NCBI GenBank assembly: GCA_963719875.1
Contig: CAVRDJ010000004.1
Span: 186,001 to 250,000 of the forward strand
Length of the DNA: 64,000 nucleotides
From: Palsa-360 sp963719875
GTDB taxonomy: Bacteria > Acidobacteriota > Terriglobia > Acidiferrales > UBA7541
Direction of reading: 5' to 3'
A program made the translations under genes and the position numbers. The notes beneath the pieces were generated by a model, which was not told where the DNA came from, did no database searches, and saw only the letters and a list, made by a program, of their open reading frames with translations. The first letter of the stretch is position 1; each line of letters opens with the position of its first letter. Below are positions 17,904 to 26,280 of the stretch, in pieces.

Positions 17904-18845
17904 CTACGCCACGCCGAGGATGGTAACCAACTCGCGCACCGAAGCAGCAGATTTGTCGAGCGCGGCTTTTTCTTCGGCGGTGAGTTTGATCTCGATAATT
18001 TGTTCGACGCCGCGGGCCCCGAGTTTCACCGGAACGCCCACGTACAATCCCTGAATGCCGTACTCGCCTTCGAGATAGGCGGCGCACGGAAGAATTTTCT
18101 TCTTGTCCTTCAGAATGGCCTCGACCATTTCGACCACGGCTGCGGACGGCGCGTAGTACGCCGATCCGGTTTTCAGGAGATTGACGATTTCCGCGCCGCC
18201 CTTGCGCGTGCGGTCCACGATGGCTGCGATGCGTTCGGGTGCCAGCAGGTCGGGCAGTGGAATGCCGGCCACAGTCGAGTAGCGCGCCAGCGGCACCATG
18301 TCATCGCCGTGCCCGCCCAGTACGAATGAATTAACATTTTCGACTGAGACGCCAAGCTCCATGGCCACAAACGCGCTCATACGCGCCGAATCGAGGACGC
18401 CCGCCATGCCCATGACACGGTTTTTCGAGAAGCCGCTGACTTTGAATGCAGCCTGAACCATGGCGTCGAGCGGGTTGGTCACCATAATCAGGATCGCGTT
18501 CGGCGAATATTTCACAACCTGTTCCACGACGGCTTTGATGACGTCGAAGTTCGCCTTCAAAAGGTCGTCGCGGCTCATCCCCGGCTTGCGTGGAAAGCCC
18601 GCGGTGACAACGACCACATCGCTGTTGGCCGTTTCCTTGTAATCCCCCGACGCCGTGGAAATTCCCGTGACGCGCGCGTCCGAACCCGTGATCGACGTGG
18701 ATTCCACCATATCGAGCGCTTTGCCTGTCGGCGGACCGTCGAGAATATCGGTCAGCACAACGTCGGCCAGCTCCAGATCCACGATGCGCTGCGCCGTCGT
18801 CGATCCTACAAACCCACTACCAACAACCGTAACTTTCTTGCGCAT
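17904..18845 (-). CDS. mdh: Malate dehydrogenase
   Basis: NAD-dependent malate/oxaloacetate interconversion in the TCA cycle, 313 residues. It is the LDH-like bacterial MDH: N-terminal KVTVVGSGFVGSTTAQ nucleotide-binding loop, VVVVTAGFPRKPGMSRDDLL with the arginines binding malate, MVTNPLDAM, GMAGVLDSAR and the catalytic histidine in GGHGDDMV. The Arg-Lys pair in the mobile loop fits malate rather than lactate specificity. Lies downstream of icd on the same strand, separated by a palindromic repeat. Confidence 0.95.
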   Translation of the reverse strand: MRKKVTVVGSGFVGSTTAQRIVDLELADVVLTDILDGPPTGKALDMVESTSITGSDARVTGISTASGDYKETANSDVVVVTAGFPRKPGMSRDDLLKANFDVIKAVVEQVVKYSPNAILIMVTNPLDAMVQAAFKVSGFSKNRVMGMAGVLDSARMSAFVAMELGVSVENVNSFVLGGHGDDMVPLARYSTVAGIPLPDLLAPERIAAIVDRTRKGGAEIVNLLKTGSAYYAPSAAVVEMVEAILKDKKKILPCAAYLEGEYGIQGLYVGVPVKLGARGVEQIIEIKLTAEEKAALDKSAASVRELVTILGVA

Positions 18846-18915
18846 GAGTGCGTTCTCCTGTATTGGTCGAATAAATTGAATTGTGCGGCGGATGATTCGA
18901 TATGGCGCCGAAGTT

Positions 18916-19002
18916 TGTCATTCCGGGGCACGCCGCGTGCCGAGGAATCTCTCACGTCATCGCCAAGACGAAGAGAGATTTCTCGCTTCGCTCGGAATGA
19001 CA
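18916..19002. repeat. Palindromic intergenic repeat, family C copy 1
   Basis: TGTCATTCC... at the left and ...GGAATGACA at the right are inverted, with further complementary bases (GAGGAATCTCTC against GAGAGATTTCTC). A better-preserved copy lies at 53761-53840. The sequence CTTCGCTCGGAATGACA is shared by both. Confidence 0.85.
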
Positions 19003-19038
19003 TTTTCAATTCCTGATTCATGGAAAGCCGTTTGGTTG

Positions 19039-20460
19039 CTACTTAGCGACTGCCAGCGACTGCATGTTCTCTATGATGGCGCTCGCAAATTGCGAAGTAC
19101 CCAGTTTCGTCGCGCCTTCCATCATCCGTTCGAGGTCATACGTGACCCGCTTCTGTCCAATGGTGCGCTCGATCCCTGTTTCGATCAATTTGCCCACTTC
19201 GTTCCAGCCCATGAATTCAAACATCATGACTCCGGAGAGCATCACCGAACTTGGGTTGATGACGTCTTTATCGGCATATTTCGGCGCGGTGCCATGCGTG
19301 GCTTCGAAGCAGCCGTAGCCATCGCCGATGTTGGCGCCCGGCGCCATGCCCAGCCCGCCCACCTGGGCGGCGCAGGCGTCCGAAATGTAATCGCCGTTCA
19401 AATTGGGCGCCGCGATGACTTGATATTCGTCGGCGCGCGTGATGACTTGCTGAAAAATCGAGTCGGCGATGCGGTCGTTGATGAGGAGCTTCTGCTTCCA
19501 CTTACCTTGCCCGTGGGTGGCGTAAATTTTGTCGAGCACCGATTTCACTTCGTCGCATACCGTTTTACGGAAGGCTTCGGTGCCCTGTTCGAGCCCCGGT
19601 TCGACGAGCGCCGCATTTTGCTCGATCGTGATGCTGGGATTGCGGTCGCGATTGTCAAGGATCCAGGTCTCGCGTTCGGTGACGGTCTGGCCGCGGAATT
19701 CGTCCACCGCCAACTCATAGGCCCAGTCGCGGAACGCGCCTTCGGTGAATTTCTGGATGTTGCCCTTGTGCATGATGGTCACGACGCGCTTCTTGTTCTC
19801 CAGCGCATATTGAACCGCTCGCCGCATCAGCCGCTTCGTGCCAAAGGGAGAGATTGGTTTGATGCTGATAGCGGAATCGGCGCGAATCTGCTTCGGACCG
19901 CCGCCCAGCATGTCCTTGTTCAGGAATTCCAGCAGTTTCTTCACTTCGGGCGTCCCGGATCGCCACTCGATCCCTATATATACATCTTCGGTATTTTCGC
20001 GGTAAACGATTACATCCATCCGCTCGGGATGTTTCACGGGAGAGGCAACACCCTGGAAATAGCGCACTGGGCGCACACAGGCATAGAGATCGAGGATCTG
20101 CCGTAGCGCGACATTCAGCGAACGGATTCCACCGCCGACGGGGGTCGTCAGCGGACCTTTGATTGAAATTCGGAAGTCGCGCACGGCCTCGACCGTTTCA
20201 TCGGGCAGCCATTGCTTGAATTCGTTGTACGCTTTCTCACCGGCGAACACTTCAAACCAAGCGATCTTCCGCTTCCCGCCATAGACGAGGTCCACGGCGG
20301 CGTCAAACACGCGCTGGGACGCCTTCCAGATGTCCCGCCCCGTTCCGTCGCCCTCAATATAGGGGATGATGGGCCGATCGGGAATGACGAATTTGCCTCC
20401 AATATACTGAATTGCCTGTCCGTCAGACGGAATGGTCCTGCCGTTATACGATGGCTTCAT
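19039..20460 (-). CDS. icd: Isocitrate dehydrogenase (NADP-type)
   Basis: Oxidative decarboxylation of isocitrate to 2-oxoglutarate, 473 residues. The family landmarks are IPYIEGDGTGRDIW at the N-terminus, ISIKGPLTTPVGGGIRSLNVALRQ, VYRENTEDVYIGIEW, MHKGNIQKFTEGAF, ANLNGDYISDACAAQVGG and ATHGTAPKYADKDVINPSS. The ATG at 20460 has GAGG upstream at a suitable distance; the open frame reaches 20520. The length with an internal insertion fits the bacterial dimeric NADP enzyme. Together with mdh and sdhCAB it gives a cluster of TCA genes. Confidence 0.95.
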   Translation of the reverse strand: MKPSYNGRTIPSDGQAIQYIGGKFVIPDRPIIPYIEGDGTGRDIWKASQRVFDAAVDLVYGGKRKIAWFEVFAGEKAYNEFKQWLPDETVEAVRDFRISIKGPLTTPVGGGIRSLNVALRQILDLYACVRPVRYFQGVASPVKHPERMDVIVYRENTEDVYIGIEWRSGTPEVKKLLEFLNKDMLGGGPKQIRADSAISIKPISPFGTKRLMRRAVQYALENKKRVVTIMHKGNIQKFTEGAFRDWAYELAVDEFRGQTVTERETWILDNRDRNPSITIEQNAALVEPGLEQGTEAFRKTVCDEVKSVLDKIYATHGQGKWKQKLLINDRIADSIFQQVITRADEYQVIAAPNLNGDYISDACAAQVGGLGMAPGANIGDGYGCFEATHGTAPKYADKDVINPSSVMLSGVMMFEFMGWNEVGKLIETGIERTIGQKRVTYDLERMMEGATKLGTSQFASAIIENMQSLAVAK

Positions 20461-20604
20461 GTCAATGTTCCTCTGTGGGTTGTCACTGCAGTGACGCGAA
20501 TGGAAGAGAATAACACACACGACGGTAAGTGAACATATCGAGCGCAGTCAAAAGTTGGTTTCAAATTCAAAATGAATCGACCCTGATCTAGAGCCTAACT
20601 ATAA

Positions 20605-20632
20605 ACGCCCCCGACGACGTAGTCGGGGGCGT
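20605..20632 (-). terminator. GC-rich hairpin, probable original glnA terminator
   Basis: Perfect 11-bp arms (ACGCCCCCGAC / GTCGGGGGCGT) with a six-base loop. Read on the minus strand the stem is followed by TTTATAG. It lies about 55 bases beyond the displaced copy of the glnA 3' end (20687-20710), where a terminator of the uninterrupted glnA gene would be expected. It now terminates transcripts leaving the mobile element. Confidence 0.7.
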
Positions 20633-20686
20633 ATTTGTACGTCAAGGACAATGCACAAGCCGTGACAACGAGTTCGCGAGACGATT

Positions 20687-20710
20687 CTAGATGTCGTAAT
20701 ACAGGTGGAA
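20687..20710 (-). other. Attachment site: displaced 3' end of glnA
   Basis: Read on the minus strand this encodes FHLYYDI followed by TAG, exactly the C-terminus of GlnA. It shares an 11-bp identical core (20700-20710, TACAGGTGGAA) with the present glnA end at 37086-37096. The codons on the stop side differ only at wobble bases (TAT/TAC, TAC/TAT, GAC/GAT, ATC/ATT). It is inferred to be the original host gene tail, pushed away by integration. Confidence 0.88.
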
Positions 20711-20826
20711 TGAAAGTTGAAATTGAGAACGCGTAAGTTACATAGAATCAGAACGCCAAACACGACAGAAACGATAAAGTGGGACAGGAGTAAGTCAAAA
20801 GTAGTTCGAAATTGGTCAGTGAGAGT

Positions 20827-21177
20827 TCACTTGCGTTTCGCATCCTGCTGCAAGTGCAATGCGTCAATTTCCCCGGCGTGCAAACTCCACAGGTCAACGA
20901 CCTCTGCACTTGGCGGAACGGTTCTGAGAACACCAGTCTGAATGGATTGTCGAATTCGCTTTTCAAACACCCCTTCAACTTCTTTAGTTCCAAATCGACC
21001 GAAGTGCCCCTCGATCTTTCCATAGGTGCCAGGCGGTACCAATAGAAGAAATGTTCTTGACCGAGTCTCTCCGTCAACCATGACAATAGCTTTGCACCTG
21101 TACCCCTCGGTTGTCTTTACGACTTGGATATCGGAAATGGTGGGTGGTTTTACGCGGCGTGCAGCTTCTCCAGTCAT
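20827..21177 (-). CDS. Hypothetical protein of the element
   Basis: A 116-residue protein with a strong AGGAGG eight bases before the ATG at 21177. It begins MTGEAARRVKPPTISDIQVV, has a beta-rich centre (VVKTTEGYRCKAIVMVDGE) and ends with a basic tail. No family recognised. It is the last gene of the element before the left attachment site, in the same direction as its neighbours. Confidence 0.65.
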   Translation of the reverse strand: MTGEAARRVKPPTISDIQVVKTTEGYRCKAIVMVDGETRSRTFLLLVPPGTYGKIEGHFGRFGTKEVEGVFEKRIRQSIQTGVLRTVPPSAEVVDLWSLHAGEIDALHLQQDAKRK

Positions 21178-21224
21178 CTGCGTATCCTCCTGGCCGCGGA
21201 GCCTACCACAAGATCAAGTCTTCT

Positions 21225-21443
21225 TCAGGCAATCTGATTTATCACGACTCCGGTCGGCAGACCGCCTGCTCCTCCACTCGCGGAAACAGATTGCGAAACG
21301 GTAGGTGCGGAAGCCACTGTGATACTAAGCTCGACGTGAGGTTTGGGTTCAGGGCCAAGCGTGTCGGGATACCGTACCGACAGAGCCACTTCCGCTGTAA
21401 TCGACGCGGCCAACGCTACAGGTAAGACCTTTTTAATTCGCAC
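21225..21443 (-). CDS. Hypothetical small protein with N-terminal hydrophobic segment
   Basis: A 72-residue product starting at a GTG (21443) that has AAGGAG ten bases upstream. It reads VRIKKVLPVALAASITAEVALSV, basic residues then a hydrophobic helix, followed by a Pro-rich and Ser/Gly-rich region. This suggests a membrane-anchored or exported small protein. A GTG at 21464 is an in-frame alternative. No family recognised. Confidence 0.45.
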   Translation of the reverse strand: MRIKKVLPVALAASITAEVALSVRYPDTLGPEPKPHVELSITVASAPTVSQSVSASGGAGGLPTGVVINQIA

Positions 21444-21507
21444 GATGCTGTTTCTCCTTGCCACATCTTACGATTTTAGGAGTCCTTCCTTGGACTGAGT
21501 TGCAGCG

Positions 21508-21741
21508 CTATTTCCACTGAAGCAGGTCTTCCAACTCAAGGGACGTGATGTCCAGCTCAACCGCATACCGTGCCAGCACAAGCTGACGCGACTCCGTATC
21601 GCTATTCACTGGAAGGTCAAGCGCAGTTCGGCATTCATGCAGCACGCGCTGGCCATTTGATGAAGAGAAGATTTCCGACATGATTCGGCCGCGAAGTACT
21701 GATCGCCCAACGTGGGCATTCCGCATTGGATGGAGCTTCAC
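21508..21741 (-). CDS. Hypothetical small protein
   Basis: Up to 77 codons; the GTG at 21741 and an internal ATG at 21681 are both possible starts, neither with a clear ribosome site. The C-terminal part (LVLARYAVELDITSLELEDLLQWK) is acidic and helical. It fits the gene spacing of this region but could be a chance frame. Confidence 0.35.
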   Translation of the reverse strand: MKLHPMRNAHVGRSVLRGRIMSEIFSSSNGQRVLHECRTALDLPVNSDTESRQLVLARYAVELDITSLELEDLLQWK

Positions 21742-21819
21742 AAATGCATTCTACCACAGACGAAGGTAAAGCGAAACTAAAACGGGGACTCTTTGTGGGA
21801 GTCCCCGCTTTGGCTTGGT

Positions 21820-22320
21820 TTACTCCGCCAGCCACTCCATAATTGGCGAGCCGTCAAGGCTCTTCAACTGTTCCTCCAACTGTTCGACGAACTTTGCCTC
21901 GGCCAGCAACTCCTCATACCGTCTGAAGCCTTTGAATTCGTAGACAGCAATTGGATTTGACCACGGTGAAGGAGGAGAAAGCGAATCAAGGGACCAAACA
22001 TCGTCTGTGACGTTAAGTTTGACTTCGGGTTCGCCGACAACCTGATATTCCAAAGCAAAAAGCTGATTTGGATAATCGCCGAACTTTGCCTCGGCCAGCA
22101 ACTCCTCATACCGTCTGAAGCCTTTGAATTCGTAGACAGCAATTGGATTTGACCACGATGAAGGAGAAAGCTCCTGGAGGGACCAAATATCATCTGTGAC
22201 ATTAAGTTGGACTTCATGTAAGTCGTTGCCTTCCAGTTCACCGTATTCCAAAGCAAAAAGCTGATTTGGATAATCGCCGAACTTCTGGATGGTATCTATA
22301 CAATCAAATAAATAGCTCAT
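21820..22320 (-). CDS. Hypothetical protein with 64-residue tandem duplication
   Basis: A 166-residue protein of unknown function made largely of two nearly identical units of 64 residues (192 bp). Each holds KFGDYPNQLFALEY, an LNVTDD-WSL segment and WSNPIAVYEFKGFRRYEELL. At DNA level long runs are identical, for example around 21892-21975 and 22084-22167, so the duplication is recent. AAGGA precedes the ATG. The composition (acidic, aromatic, no Cys) suggests a small soluble domain. No family recognised. Confidence 0.7.
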   Translation of the reverse strand: MSYLFDCIDTIQKFGDYPNQLFALEYGELEGNDLHEVQLNVTDDIWSLQELSPSSWSNPIAVYEFKGFRRYEELLAEAKFGDYPNQLFALEYQVVGEPEVKLNVTDDVWSLDSLSPPSPWSNPIAVYEFKGFRRYEELLAEAKFVEQLEEQLKSLDGSPIMEWLAE

Positions 22321-22492
22321 TTTGATTCTTCCTTCGGGATTAGGGTACAGGTAGGAGAACAGTGGGCCGGGCAGGTAAAAACACCCAAAGTCGGCTGCTA
22401 CTTACAACCCACCTAGATTAGCAAATCGCTGCGGTTTGTCAATAGAAAACTTCGGTTGTCCTGTCCTCGGGAATGAAGTGACGCTCCCCGAC

Positions 22493-22594
22493 ATGATCTG
22501 TCTTCACATTTGGGCCTTCATTCCGATTGCGGCTTTGGCACTGATCGGCGTGTTCTTTATCGTGTTTGTAGTCCGCACTTGGCGAGGACACTAA
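22493..22594 (+). CDS. Possible 33-residue single-helix membrane peptide
   Basis: A short frame opening at ATG 22493 (GTG 22478 in frame) encodes MICLHIWAFIP, then a strongly hydrophobic stretch, and ends VVRTWRGH. One transmembrane helix with a positive cytoplasmic end is the shape of small phage lysis or type-I toxin peptides. It is opposite in direction to its neighbours and no strong ribosome site is visible, so it may be chance. Confidence 0.3.
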   Translation: MICLHIWAFIPIAALALIGVFFIVFVVRTWRGH

Positions 22595-22668
22595 ACCACC
22601 GCACCCGCAGCTTATTCGAATTGCAAGTATGCAGAACTAGTTATCTTCGCAGGACCCTTGCTACGGGA

Positions 22669-23433
22669 TTAATTGGCCGGTTTGTCTGACGGAGACTCAG
22701 CAGGTGTGGCCACGTCATCCTCAACTCGAGCAGTCACGATCGCAGTCACAGGAATTGCGGGAGCGGCTTCTCTTTGCGCCGCCCTTACTTTTGCAAGGAG
22801 ACTCGCCTTATAATCCAGAGCATAGAAGAAATTGAGAATGTCTTCGATAACGTCAAGCGCAAGACCCAATTCATAGCTTTTAGGAGCTTCGAGTTCGTGG
22901 ACGGCCTTGTTTCCCATGAACCGAAACTCGTGAAGATTTGTGACAATGCTTTCTGGCAGTGATCCCTTCATGCCTTCAATCTTCTTTTCAAGGTTGTCGC
23001 CACGTATTCCTTTGTCAGCGCACACTCCTTCCAATAGGGAACGAAGGCCCGCTGCACATAAAAGATGCAGTCCTTCATTGTCCGACTTGACTACTTCAGA
23101 ATACAGAGTTTCCAACTTGGGCGGGAGATTCACGAAATGCTTGCTTGGCCGACTCGCTGACATGCGTTTGGGATGATAGATGCTTTCGTAGATTTGATTG
23201 TCGCTATTCGAATTGGGGACGTCATAGATTCGCATGTACTCGGCGCTATAGTGATCCTCCATCGTACAGGTGTCGCAGCCCGCACAAGACCAAAGTCGAT
23301 ATTCTCCCCACACGGCTGGCTCATTCCCCTCTTCAACATGGTTGTTGTACGGCTTTGAAGCAACCATTAAGTGTCGAGTGTTCCCTTTACAAATGTTGCA
23401 ATAAATCCAGGAAGTCTTGTCGGGGTCGGGCAC
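22669..23433 (-). CDS. DUF4145 protein with N-terminal zinc ribbon
   Basis: A 254-residue protein. The N-terminus has CNICKG and, 37 residues later, CAGCDTC, a probable zinc ribbon. The C-terminal helical part, LHLLCAAGLRSLLEGVCADKGI ... LHEFRFMGNKAVHEL ... ALDVIEDILNFFYAL, matches DUF4145, a HEPN-like helical domain often found beside restriction and other defence genes. The tail is Ala/Pro-rich and disordered. No nuclease partner is adjacent. A role in phage or plasmid interference is an inference from family context only. Confidence 0.78.
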   Translation of the reverse strand: MPDPDKTSWIYCNICKGNTRHLMVASKPYNNHVEEGNEPAVWGEYRLWSCAGCDTCTMEDHYSAEYMRIYDVPNSNSDNQIYESIYHPKRMSASRPSKHFVNLPPKLETLYSEVVKSDNEGLHLLCAAGLRSLLEGVCADKGIRGDNLEKKIEGMKGSLPESIVTNLHEFRFMGNKAVHELEAPKSYELGLALDVIEDILNFFYALDYKASLLAKVRAAQREAAPAIPVTAIVTARVEDDVATPAESPSDKPAN

Positions 23434-23587
23434 GATACCTCCTCATTTGTGAAGATGGTATCACCATTAATAAGAACAGTCATTTTGCACACAAGAATAC
23501 TTTCCAGACAAACACTATGGGCCACGGCGGAAGATTCCGACGGCGGACGGTCTGGCGTTGTTGGCATTTATGGAGGGCGTTCACACC

Positions 23588-23791
23588 ATGAAGATCGTCA
23601 AATTCGATCCGAAGCTTTCAACACTGGAGGGCGGTTCAATGCGAAAGACGAAAACAATCACGGTCAAGGTGACGGCGAAGCAGTACGCCAAGCTAGAGCA
23701 AGCCCTCAAGGCCGCACAAAAGGATGTTCCGGTCTTGAAAACGGTGGACGATCTGGTCAAACACTGGATCGAGGGCGAACTGGCCGAGTAA
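23588..23791 (+). CDS. Small lysine-rich protein, ribbon-helix-helix-like
   Basis: Either 67 residues from ATG 23588 (GGAGGG about ten bases upstream) or 50 residues from ATG 23639 (GGAGG eight bases upstream). The shorter form starts MRKTKTITVKVTAKQYAKLE, a strand followed by helices (DDLVKHWIEGELAE), which resembles a ribbon-helix-helix DNA-binding protein; this is a shape argument only. It is divergent from the DUF4145 gene and may regulate it. Confidence 0.5.
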   Translation: MKIVKFDPKLSTLEGGSMRKTKTITVKVTAKQYAKLEQALKAAQKDVPVLKTVDDLVKHWIEGELAE

Positions 23792-23885
23792 CGCCTCTCA
23801 CAGTCACCGTGAATCGACACGCCGAATCCTCCAAGGGTCCGGCGTTCGTCGTTTCTGGCTGTGACAAACACCGAATTTAGGCATC

Positions 23886-24803
23886 CTAGGAAGGGAAGTG
23901 ACGCAAGTACGCCGCACGTATGCCAGGCACGGTCAGGCCGTACACCTTGCCGCACTCCTGCCACGTTTTTCCGCAGTGTCGCAGCACGCACAGGCCTTCT
24001 AACTGTCGACACGTCCAGCGATCTCCGGCCGAAGCGTCTCGTTCGAAAAATCTTTTATATAAGGGAATTAATTTGCTGCCGTTCCCTGCCTGAGAGAGAC
24101 GCCCAAGTTTGACCGCACATTTTTGCCACGACAATCCTTCTGCGCGGAGCCTCCAAAGCTTAGCTAGTTCACGACGCCGCCAACGCCGCGGCTTGATACC
24201 TTTCCGTGACCTACGAGGACGGTATACCCTGCCTGTTTCAATGTCGTGCGCAATCTTGCATAATCTGTAGAGAATTATGCGTACATGAGGGCTCAAAATG
24301 TGAAGCTCCTGAGCAACCTGTACGGAATTCCATCCAAGCCTGTAGCTCAACCAAACGATCGATGTTGTGAGCTCAACAGGCCGCCGATCAAAACGCGCAC
24401 GGCTATCAGAATTCTGCACCTCGATTTCCAATTCACGAATTCGCCTGGGCGGATCGCCACGGTCAAGAGCTTCTTTGTACGCATCCAGTCGTTCCTCTAG
24501 CACAAGTTTTCGATTGGTCTCATCTGCCGCTGCTTTGAAATTGATTGCTTCAACACGAGCAAGGTCTGTCGAGCCAGGCGGCACCGTGACGTTATAACGA
24601 CGTTCAAGGAAGGTGAGGATTACGTTTCGCAGCGTGGCAGCGTCATTCGCCCATTCGACGATCTTGCGGCGTTTGATATGGGAAACGCGAAACTCAACAT
24701 GCATTTTACCAAAATCGTTAAAACTGAGATGGCTCTCTTGAGAGACGGCCCGTACTCGTTTGCCAGCAAAGGCATATTCGTCAAAATGCGGGCTAGAGGT
24801 CAT
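23886..24803 (-). CDS. Putative DNA-binding protein with three HTH-like segments
   Basis: A 305-residue basic protein following the capsid gene. The middle and C-terminal parts contain three helix-turn-helix or Myb-like segments: VWLSYRLGWNSVQVAQELHI, LWRLRAEGLSWQKCAVKLG and LCVLRHCGKTWQECGKVYGL. The spacing of about 50-60 residues suggests repeated DNA-recognition units. The N-terminal half is charged and helical. Start uncertain: ATG 24803 is chosen because the upstream open frame (to 24938) crosses two hairpins; ATG 24704 is another option. Its position next to the capsid gene would fit a small-terminase or packaging-recognition role, but no such family was recognised. Confidence 0.55.
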   Translation of the reverse strand: MTSSPHFDEYAFAGKRVRAVSQESHLSFNDFGKMHVEFRVSHIKRRKIVEWANDAATLRNVILTFLERRYNVTVPPGSTDLARVEAINFKAAADETNRKLVLEERLDAYKEALDRGDPPRRIRELEIEVQNSDSRARFDRRPVELTTSIVWLSYRLGWNSVQVAQELHILSPHVRIILYRLCKIAHDIETGRVYRPRRSRKGIKPRRWRRRELAKLWRLRAEGLSWQKCAVKLGRLSQAGNGSKLIPLYKRFFERDASAGDRWTCRQLEGLCVLRHCGKTWQECGKVYGLTVPGIRAAYLRHFPS

Positions 24804-24849
24804 ACAAAATATCAGGAAGCTGTTACGCAGTATGCCTACAAAAGCGGAT

Positions 24850-24936
24850 AGCCAAGTAGCCCTTCCCGCCTTGGGAAGGAACCACTTGGCCATCGGCCCG
24901 GCGCGACTAAACTGGCCTCGTGGATTAGTCGAGGCC
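24850..24936 (-). terminator. Two hairpins after the capsid gene
   Basis: GGCCTCG / CGAGGCC with a nine-base loop lies at 24914-24936, and CCAAGT...CCTTCCC / GGGAAGG...ACTTGG lies near 24850-24892. Both are just downstream of the capsid stop (24952) on the minus strand. No clear U-run follows, so they may attenuate transcription or stabilise the capsid mRNA. Confidence 0.45.
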
Positions 24937-24951
24937 ATCCCACAAACCCTA

Positions 24952-26220
24952 CTAGCTCAAGTTCATAATCGAAACGAACGGTGACGGCGAATTGTGATCC
25001 GTATAGATCATGTTGCCGTCAGCCCTGGCAAAGACTTTCAGAGCCGCATTACCTTGATCAATTAATCCTGGAGCTTCAGTGAAGCGCACGATGCCGTTGG
25101 CTTCATCGAAAACGTACCGAGTGGCCCAATAGCTCCAATCGCCCAAAATAACAGGCGTTCGGCTAGAACCTATCGGATCCATGCTAGGACAAATCTTGAT
25201 TGGGATGCCGAGGATTTGTGTGGAGTCGGGGAACACTGGCCGACCGTACTTGTCTTTTGTGGACATCAGCTTGCCGAGGGTCTTCATGTTCATGGCCCAC
25301 GCTACCTTAGGTGAAGCTAGGTAGGCAGGATCCAGAGTTTGAAACGCTGACGCGAAATCGTCAGTGCCGAGGCTATTTGTGCCGGTTGCCGCCGAACCGT
25401 CATTCGCAGCCGAACCTGCCGCAGGAATGATCGGGCAATTAGCGTTCTGAAGAGCCTGAAGCAAACCAGTCGGTTGCGCCGAACCAGTCCCTTGGATCAA
25501 GTACTTGGAAATTCCACGTGCCAAACGATCAGCAGCAAACTTCTTGAACAGGTCCATCGTGGTGAGCGTGCCGACCAAATCCTGCTCTGCTTCCAAGCTG
25601 ACCACGAACCGAGGTGACGAAAAGGAATAAGCGCCCAACGTGACGTGATTGATGCTTGAGATATCCGTCGAAGTCAAGCTGCCGGCTTCCGACGTGAGTG
25701 TGGCCACGTTTTCAATGTCGCCAGCAACAGGGACCGGAAGCGGCCGGCCGTTGTCCGTTCTGAGGAACGTAACGCTCTCCGGATCGAAGAGGAAATCGTG
25801 TGCGGCCATTGCGGCAAAGACGCCGTCATAAAAAGAAGTGGGGACGAAGAAGCCAAGTGAGGTGTACGACCCGATCCTTGCGATTGCCGCCGCGGATCCT
25901 TCTGTCATATCGCGTAATTCCATCGGCCTGTTGGCCTGCTTCGGCGAATATTTAATGAATGCTTGCCAGCCTTTGGCTTCGCTGCGTTGTTCCTCGGTCA
26001 GCGTGCCGTTGAAGTTGGTTGTGTTCAGGCCCATCGACCGTGCGTTTTCGTTCACACGATCCTGTTCGATGCTTTGGAGTGACGCGCCATTCTTGACGGC
26101 GGAGATGGCTGAAAGCAAGAACGCGTTGCGGCGTTCATCGGCCTTCGTCCAATTCGGTTTGCCGCTGAGCCTACTGGCTTCCTCAATCAATTGCGATAGT
26201 GCTTGTGTGTCGATCTTCAT
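24952..26220 (-). CDS. HK97-fold phage major capsid protein
   Basis: A 422-residue coat protein of the PF05065 type. An N-terminal helical region (about residues 1-100) looks like the delta/scaffolding domain; FFVPTSFYDGV then starts the mature-type capsid body. Typical features follow: PVPVAGDIENVATLTSEAGSLTSTD (N-arm and E-loop-like part), FVVSLEAEQDL, KYLIQGTGSAQPTGLLQAL (conserved G-x-G-x-x-x-P-x-G-L), and VILGDWSYWATRYVF near the C-terminus. AAGGGA precedes the ATG by six bases. It is the largest gene of a same-direction set (27922 to 23886). No portal or terminase accompanies it. Confidence 0.9.
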   Translation of the reverse strand: MKIDTQALSQLIEEASRLSGKPNWTKADERRNAFLLSAISAVKNGASLQSIEQDRVNENARSMGLNTTNFNGTLTEEQRSEAKGWQAFIKYSPKQANRPMELRDMTEGSAAAIARIGSYTSLGFFVPTSFYDGVFAAMAAHDFLFDPESVTFLRTDNGRPLPVPVAGDIENVATLTSEAGSLTSTDISSINHVTLGAYSFSSPRFVVSLEAEQDLVGTLTTMDLFKKFAADRLARGISKYLIQGTGSAQPTGLLQALQNANCPIIPAAGSAANDGSAATGTNSLGTDDFASAFQTLDPAYLASPKVAWAMNMKTLGKLMSTKDKYGRPVFPDSTQILGIPIKICPSMDPIGSSRTPVILGDWSYWATRYVFDEANGIVRFTEAPGLIDQGNAALKVFARADGNMIYTDHNSPSPFVSIMNLS

Positions 26221-26280
26221 ATGATTCCCTTCGGGAGTTTGTGTTGCTATACCAGTGATCGTGCCGCGACTGGCTACGCT

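Noticed and set aside
18883..20106. Open frame of 407 codons on the plus strand
   Set aside because: Antisense to icd and across a palindromic repeat; composition and lack of motifs mark it as a shadow.
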